NCBI RefSeq assembly: GCF_000003605.2
Contig: NW_003151253.1
Location: forward strand, 743,437 to 755,603
Direction of reading: 5' to 3'
Source of the DNA: Saccoglossus kowalevskii
Lineage: Eukaryota; Hemichordata; Enteropneusta; Harrimaniidae
DNA: 12,167 nucleotides
In this document: positions 7,436 to 12,167 of the stretch, one piece after another
Layout: each line of letters begins with the position of its first letter
How positions within the stretch are numbered: the first letter of the stretch is position 1
The notes under the pieces: model-generated
What the model saw: only the letters and a program-made list of their open reading frames with translations
The model's database searches: none
What the model was told of the DNA's origin: nothing
Program-made: the position numbers and the translations under genes

Positions 7436-7661
7436 CATATTGTCCCCAGTCTAACATAATTTAAAATGTCTCATCATTTATTCAGTGGGTTACCCAGAAT
7501 TCTTTGCAGTATGCATAGAGATGATATTATTAAATCAACAAATTAAAATGCCCCCATGTAATATTTCATTAATAAAGTTGTAGAAATTTGATACATGCAT
7601 AGAGTGCCTTGGGTTAGAGGTCTGAATAGGTACTACATATTTCACTGGTCTTGAATGTCAA

Positions 7662-7710
7662 CATGAATGAAACCAGAAGTGTGCCATAGATATTCTTTTT
7701 CCTGACCCAA
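7662..7710 (+). repeat. Short interspersed word shared with 4774
   Basis: ACATGAATGAAACCAGAAGT is identical at 4774-4793 and 7662-7681. A few bases further on both sites have TAGATATT and a CTTTTTC(T/C) run, with a gap between them. They are probably fragments of one old interspersed element. A weak inverted trace, ACTTCTGGTTT, lies near 9308. Confidence 0.45.
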
Positions 7711-8637
7711 TGTTTCCAGTGATCCAACTTATGTCCAAATTTAATACTGTATACTGAAATTTTAGACCCACTTTCAGATAGTGTGTGTCAGAAAAGAAAC
7801 CAAATTGCGCTTGTATTGGTACATTTTTTTTGGGACAAAACCCAGAGCACTGCCTTCGGAAATGACCTCCCTAACCCTTCCTCCCTCTCTCTTCTTATCA
7901 ACCACTCTACAAAAAGTCTATGGAAACTTGAAATTTGATATCTCCACTATCGCACAAAAACTCAAAACCACAAACCACTTAAGAAGTTAACACCAGGTGT
8001 CAATGTTCATTTACTTGAAGCCAAACTACAAAAACAAAAACAAAGTTTAGAGCAAGGTAAACATAATTGTGTCAATTTCTCATCAAATATGTTTACCAAA
8101 ATTTTTTCATTAAATTGTACCATGATTTTTTTTATTTTTTATTATGAAACTGTCAGGCACTGGGAAATCTTGTGCAGCATTTTTTTTTACATAAACAGTT
8201 TTCCCTAATTTTGAACCAATTACACAGAACACTCCATTGTTCATAGGTTTCAACCAAAATTTATGAGAAAATTGTGAAAATTTGTGAAAAGCTATGAATA
8301 ATGAATGAGTTTGGGGTTGAAAAGTTCACAACTGTGACAAAATCTTTGCATCTGAAAACAATTTTGGTGTGAGCGTCTGTATCGCTGATTATTGTCTTTG
8401 ATCTTAAGCTGTAATCCAATTTGTAGATTCTGATCTGGTTCACTGAATCTCAACTAAAGCTGGTATATAGCCATTGAAATTATAGTTGGAAAATTCAATG
8501 CTGTGGAATGTACCATTTCGCTTGCAGGGGTGGAGAATTCAAATCTGAACGACAAACTATTTTACTTGCTTGTGGCATAAGAGGGACCACCATTGAAAAA
8601 TCAAAATTAAAAACAATTTTGGTAATACTATTTTATG
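7711..8637. other. Non-coding stretch
   Basis: It includes a pyrimidine-rich tract at about 7866-7899 (CCTCCCTAACCCTTCCTCCC then CTCTCTTCTT). A 69-codon frame at 7781-7990 and a 60-codon minus-strand frame at 8261-8443 show no protein-like pattern and are not called. Nothing else is recognised. Confidence 0.45.
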
Positions 8638-8690
8638 TTTTAGTTCTTTGAAATTTTTGTTTTGTTTTAGTTCTTTGAATTTTGTTTTAT
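8638..8690 (+). repeat. Two-copy 27-bp tandem duplication
   Basis: TTTTAGTTCTTTGAA starts at 8638 and again at 8665. Both are followed by a TTTTTGTTTTG or TTTTGTTTTAT tail, giving a 27-base period with few differences. It is a recent small duplication with no coding role. Confidence 0.75.
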
Positions 8691-9428
8691 TCTCATCACC
8701 TTCATGCTAACACAGTGAGCTCAACCATTGAGGGCTCTCTTGCATGATTTGATCACTTCACAATAATATGTATCACTACTTTCCTGTGAGAAATATGTCT
8801 GTGTTCAAGAACCGTAACAAAGTAGTCCCATGCAGTAACCATCGCCTCATTAAGCAATTATGTGTATTGATACAAATTATACCTTGTTGTGGAAAAATTT
8901 AACACATTTCGATTTTCGGCAGTTTCAGTTCTGTGATGTCATTGTTTAAGTAGCAATACTTCATATAGACAGGTGTCTATCTGGAATGTGAACAACGAAA
9001 TCACTGACACTTTTCAACAACGGACGATGAATATCGAAGAAAACAAATATTGAAATAATGCACTATCCAACACTATTTTTGGAGTGGTCCTAACAATTTC
9101 CCATTACACTGAATACCACATCTAGTCTTTTTAAATGAATGAGCACACTTAAATAAACATTTGTGACAAAAAATTATTTTCCAATTCCTGCAATATTCCC
9201 TACAGAGATAAGCGAAAAGACTCTTGAACAACCCTATTTATGATTAAAAAGCTAAAAACAAAATATTTGAACCTATAAAATCTCCCCTTCTTGTTAAATA
9301 AAGTATACTTCTGGTTTGACTTCACTTGAACATTTTAACATCAGTGATGATTGCTTTAAAAAGTGGCATTTTTGTTTTTATTTATTCTTCTATTCAGTGC
9401 CTGGCATTTCTTCAGTTATTTTTCTCTT
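8691..9428. other. Non-coding stretch before the minisatellite
   Basis: I find no open frame, RNA gene or repeat family. Composition is AT-rich like the flanks. Confidence 0.45.
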
Positions 9429-10497
9429 AATTTACCAGGACATGTGAACAAGTTATGTAAATTTGCCGAGACATGTGAACAATTTATGTAAATTTACCAA
9501 GACATGTGAACAAAGTATGTAAATTTACTGAGACATCTAACAAGTTATGTAAATTTACTGAGACGTGTGAACAAAGTATGTAAATTTACCGAGACATGTG
9601 AACAAGTTATTTAAATTTACCAAAACATGTGAACAATTTATGTAAATTTACCGAGACATGTGAACAAGTTATGTAAATTTACAGACATGTGAACAAGTTA
9701 CGTAAATTTACCAAGAAATGTGAACAAGTTATGTAAATTTACAGAGACATGTGAACAAGTTATGTAAATTTACCAAGAAATGTGAACAAGTTATGTAAAT
9801 TTACAGAGACATGTGAACAAGTTACTTAAATTTACAGAGACATGTGAACAAGTTATGTAAATTTACCAAGAAATGTGAACAAGTTATGTAAATTTACAGA
9901 GACATGTGAACAAGTTATGTAAATTTACCAAGAAATGTGAACAAGTTATGTAAATTTACAGAGACATGTGAACAAGTTATGTAAATTTACCAAGACATGT
10001 GAACAAGTTACGTAAATTTACCAAAACATGTGAACAAGTTATGTAAATTTACCAAGACATGTGAACAAGTTATGTAAATTTACCAAGACATGTGAACAAG
10101 TTATGTAAATTTACCAAGACATGTGAACAAGTTAGTAAATTTACCAAAACATGTGAACAAGTTATGTAAATTTACCAAGACATGTGAACAAGTTATGTAA
10201 ATTTACCAAAACATGTGAACAAGTTATGTAAATTTACCAAGACATGTGAACAAGTTATGTAAATTTACCAAGACATGTGAACAAGTTATGTAAATTTACC
10301 AAGACATGTGAACAAGTTATGTAAATTTACCAAAACATGTGAACAAGTTATGTAAATTTACCAAGACATGTGAACAAGTTATGTAAATTTACCAAGACAT
10401 GTGAACAAGTAATGTAAATTTACCAAGACATGTGAACAAGTTATGTAAATTTACCAAGACATGTGAACAAGTAATGTAAATTTACCAAGACATGTGA
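9429..10497 (+). repeat. 31-bp minisatellite, 34 complete units
   Basis: Successive ACATGTG starts run from 9440 to 10490. The typical unit is ACATGTGAACAAGTTATG followed by TAAATTTACCAAG, 31 bases. Counting starts gives 34 complete units with partial ends. Nearly all are exactly 31 bases, with a 30-base unit at 9533, a 29-base unit at 9656 and a one-base deletion near 10134. Each unit holds two perfect palindromes, ACATGT and GTAAATTTAC. Left units are most diverged. From about 9716 to 9970, AAATGTG units alternate with ACATGTG units. The right half is nearly uniform, with AAAACATG variants at multiples of the unit. All frames are interrupted by stops, so it is not coding. Confidence 0.97.
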
Positions 10498-10500
10498 TTT

Positions 10501-10546
10501 GATAAATTAACATAATTTGTTCATATGCCTTGGTAAATTTACATAG
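10501..10546 (-). repeat. Inverted copy of the minisatellite unit
   Basis: From 10510 to 10546 the + strand reads as the reverse complement of the 31-bp repeat at 33 of 37 positions by my count, including the exact block CTTGGTAAATTTACATA. Similarity continues leftward to 10501 with two mismatches. It follows the last direct unit after only a few bases, so array and inverted copy can pair as a hairpin. Confidence 0.85.
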
Positions 10547-10630
10547 GAGATCAAGTTAGGTAAATATACAAGTATATTTGAACAACTTGCGTCAATTCAC
10601 CAAAACTTGTAAACAAGTGAAAATATATAA
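10547..10630 (+). repeat. Decayed direct copies of the minisatellite unit
   Basis: TCAAGTTAGGTAAATATACA (10551-10570), TGAACAACTTGCGTCAATTC and ACCAAAACTTGTAAACAAGT follow the order of the 31-base unit with many substitutions. This suggests the array once extended further and its right edge has decayed. Confidence 0.65.
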
Positions 10631-11256
10631 ATTTCATTAATGTCAAAATATAGAAATATGAAATTCAAACATGAATGCTGATAATATAGTTTTAAAATCT
10701 ATTTATTATTAAATGAATTAACTCATCTGTAACTAATTTTCACATTGACGGTGTTCATTGAAAGAACACATACTAGATTGTACATTACTTGTATCCTATG
10801 CCGTTAATGATTTCAATATAAAAATATTATATGCTTTTATCCTGTACATAAGTCAGGCTTCTTTTAAAACAAGGCTGCTTTTTAAATAAAAAATATATAT
10901 ATTTGGCATAATTGTGACTGTTATTTTGTTTTAATGGATTAAAAAATATATTAAAAAAATTAACTTCCCTTGTAAAATAGAGACCCATCAAAATCAACTT
11001 TTGTCAACATTCACAAAACTAAACCCTGCCTAGGTCTATTTGGTACTAAAATAGTGCAATAACTATGTGTTTTTTTAGTCAATTATATTTTAAATAATAA
11101 TAATATCTTTATGTAAAGGAACTATAAAGTGTAAATAAATGGAAATAACCCAAAAAAAACAAAAAAAAACACTGAAATTACATTTATAAAAATATTTATA
11201 AAATGTGAATCTAATGCACATAATAATGTATGTGGTATTATTATTTTGTGCAATAC
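10631..11256. other. Very AT-rich non-coding DNA
   Basis: It contains poly-A tracts (for example 11151-11169), short TA runs near 10892-10902, and imperfect inverted repeats at 11180-11206 (ACATTTATAAA against TTTATAAAATGT) and 11215-11253 (GCACATAATAAT against ATTATTATTTTGTGC). No gene is seen. Confidence 0.45.
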
Positions 11257-11434
11257 TACTGTAAAATACTTTATTTTAGTTGGAATTAATTTTTGCTGAA
11301 AAGATTTTTTGGGTGTTTTGTATGGAATTTATTTTCACTGATTTTTGTATGTATATTCGCTGGATTTTATTTTCACTGAATTATCCCTTCAGCCAAAAAA
11401 ATAAATTCTAAACGAAAATAAAGTAATTTACAGA
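11257..11434 (-). mobile_element. Foldback / MITE-like element, copy 2 (opposite orientation)
   Basis: The reverse complement matches the 1149-1372 element along its length. It has an AAATTACTTTATTTTCG end, a GTGAAAATAAAATCCAGCGA block, the ATATACAT core, then CAGTGAAAATAAATTCCA and a final AAAATAAAGTATTTTACAGT. It lacks about 25 bases of the TACATT-rich centre present in copy 1. Terminal inverted repeats run from TACTGTAAAATACTTTATTT (11257) to the complement ending at 11434. No coding capacity is present. Two copies in opposite orientation support a dispersed mobile family. Confidence 0.8.
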
Positions 11435-11956
11435 ATATGCAATCACCATCAACATCAGTGTTACAACACTGATTTTCCCCTTTATTGAAATTATTTAACA
11501 GAAAGAAAGAAATATCTTAAATTCTCTACCCACTTATCAGTTACAATTTAGGATCATAACAAGCTTAAAATAATTTTTGCTGGTGTCACATCACCAATTA
11601 GCCAATCAGCAGCCGTATCCAGATCATGTGGTTTTCTTTACCCAATGAGGTTTTTTTCCTCTGAAACATGATGTGTGAGGGCTCACTTCAATAACATCAG
11701 CTGTGAGACTAGAGTGTGTATGTTTGTTTATTGTTAACACTAGAGTCCTGTGTCAAGACGGGCTACTGTTGAATATTGAAAAATCAATGTTTTAGAAGTT
11801 TTTTTGTTGCTTCCATCCATATAGTATTGTAGGAGTTTGACATGTGGCTTGACATTTTTATATATGAAACATGTTTTTCAACGCAATACATGTACATCCA
11901 AAATTTTGTCATTTATGGAAATCTAATACTTGTAGGTTGTATGAAACAAAAATAGA
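11435..11956. other. Non-coding stretch with a CCAAT cluster
   Basis: Three CCAAT motifs lie at 11593, 11602 (GCCAATCAGC, a good NF-Y-type match) and 11642. There is no TATA and no following start frame to tie them to a gene. The rest shows no recognised element. Confidence 0.3.
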
Positions 11957-12145
11957 ATATAGCGCCCCCAATGTTTGAAATCTAAATCTTTGTTTTTTTC
12001 TTTGGTAGCTCATCATTTCACTTTTCTCTTCTTATTGGTGTTTGCAGGTCACATAACACATTCAACAATTCTAATTTTTCGAGTGGACAAACAAACCATA
12101 AACAGGCAAGTACTTCCAATCAGTGGCCATAGAGGGCAGTATAAT
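11957..12145. mobile_element. Possible short element bounded by inverted GC-rich motifs
   Basis: TATAGCGCCCCCAATG starts at 11957. The reverse complement of 12128-12143 reads TATACTGCCCTCTATG, similar at most positions and also flanked by TATA. This could be a ~185-base MITE-like element with TA/TATA target sites. AGAGGGCAG at 12131-12139 also fits the right part of the CTCF motif. The interior has a 60-codon frame (11975-12157) with no recognisable protein features. Confidence 0.3.
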
Positions 12146-12167
12146 CACAAAGGATGAGTCTTTTGAT

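Noticed and set aside
9429-10497. 31-bp array as a CRISPR array
   Set aside because: The units are contiguous with no unique spacers, and the context is an animal genome with a spliced gene and no cas genes.
11975-12157. 60-codon frame near the right edge as an exon or secreted peptide
   Set aside because: The hydrophobic start is what T-rich DNA yields by chance. There is no recognisable domain, and the frame overlaps a possible repeat element. Candidate splice sites inside (an AG near 12054) are not convincing.

Overview
The window looks like nuclear DNA from an animal, most likely a marine invertebrate. It is AT-rich, has one spliced gene, and is full of short interspersed and tandem repeats. 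The only protein-coding sequence I can support is the terminal coding exon of an FBXL7-type F-box/leucine-rich-repeat gene (2478-3214, + strand). It is much closer to the vertebrate/insect FBXL7 family than to any bacterial or viral protein. The species cannot be fixed from this sequence. Several repeats resemble families I associate with molluscs and other marine invertebrates, which is an impression only.

Layout. 1-2477 is upstream or intronic DNA. It holds a degenerate ~120-bp repeat (1-365), a TATA-containing promoter-like or LTR-like patch (about 700-780), a foldback MITE-like element (1149-1372), an RFX X-box-like palindrome (1543-1556), and a 59/68-bp tandem repeat with a 195-bp higher-order period (1732-2362). 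This array ends about 115 bases before the splice acceptor at 2476-2477. The exon encodes the C-terminal half of FBXL7: seven cysteine-containing LRRs plus a capping repeat and the family's C-terminal tail. After the stop at 3212-3214 the transcript presumably continues into a 3' UTR whose end cannot be placed.

3215-9428 is non-coding. It holds a degenerate 60-bp repeat with CCAAT at each unit start (3603-3840), a 13-bp perfect inverted repeat joined to a 23-bp tandem repeat (4150-4216), a cluster of SRF-type CArG boxes (4530-4620), a piggyBac-type MITE with TTAA ends (5256-5465), an interspersed repeat related to the one at 1-365 (6718-6970), and a second X-box-like palindrome beside a hairpin (7399-7435).

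9429-10630 is a minisatellite of 34 complete ~31-bp units, each with two palindromes. It is followed at once by an inverted copy of the unit and then by decayed direct copies. 10631-12167 is AT-rich and carries a second, oppositely oriented copy of the 1149-1372 foldback element (11257-11434), a CCAAT cluster (11593-11646) and a pair of inverted GC-rich motifs (11957 and 12126) that could be the ends of one more short element.

The window is one end of a conserved ubiquitin-ligase gene embedded in repeat-rich DNA. I see no operon, CRISPR, phage or defence system. The notable material is the repeat architecture and two clusters of transcription-factor-like sites.
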